The position numbers were made by a program, and so were the translations under genes. DNA of 5,751 nucleotides from Phycisphaerae bacterium (lineage in GTDB: Bacteria; Planctomycetota; Phycisphaerae; SM23-33), in the NCBI GenBank assembly GCA_030610965.1, contig JAUWQU010000292.1, positions 1 through 5,751 on the forward strand. The letters run 5' to 3'. Every line of letters begins with the position of its first letter. The stretch's first letter is position 1. The notes under the pieces were generated by a model. That model worked only from the letters and a program-made list of their open reading frames with translations. It searched no databases and had not been told where the DNA came from. This document shows, piece after piece, positions 5,733 to 5,751 of the stretch.

Positions 5733-5751
5733 CACTCCGGAGGTTTCTCAA

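Overview
The window is GC-rich and densely coded. It reads as chromosomal DNA of a Gram-negative bacterium. The organism is probably a planctomycete, perhaps Phycisphaerae-like. That guess rests on an adjacent pair of exported prenyltransferase/squalene-oxidase-repeat proteins, a compact UvrC and a lysine-type (PKTIDND) phosphofructokinase. It is inference from family knowledge, not a database result.

Layout from left to right. (1) Positions 2-57 hold a tandem array of a 7-bp unit (TACTACC and variants), just past the 3' end of a minus-strand 6-phosphofructokinase gene (80-1168, start re-chosen). (2) A divergent intergenic region (1169-1310) separates that gene from a plus-strand pair: a small PilZ-domain protein with a GTG start (1311-1634) and, 9 bp later, a compact uvrC (1644-3014). 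(3) The rest is minus strand. It is a two-gene unit read right to left: a secreted prenyltransferase-repeat protein (4475-5719), then, 14 nt downstream, a lipoprotein of the same broad fold (start 4460). The lipoprotein converges on uvrC.

The genes cover central glycolysis (Pfk), cyclic-di-GMP sensing (PilZ), nucleotide excision repair (UvrC) and an envelope-located pair of alpha/alpha-barrel-type proteins of unknown role. The first three look like ordinary housekeeping neighbours. The least explained parts are the exported pair and the 3' end of the lipoprotein gene. There the coding signal appears to change frame near 3220 into a hydrophobic two-helix tail ending at 3011, while the original frame runs on open to 2907 and overlaps uvrC antisense. 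I saw no tRNA, rRNA, CRISPR array, transposase or convincing intrinsic terminator.
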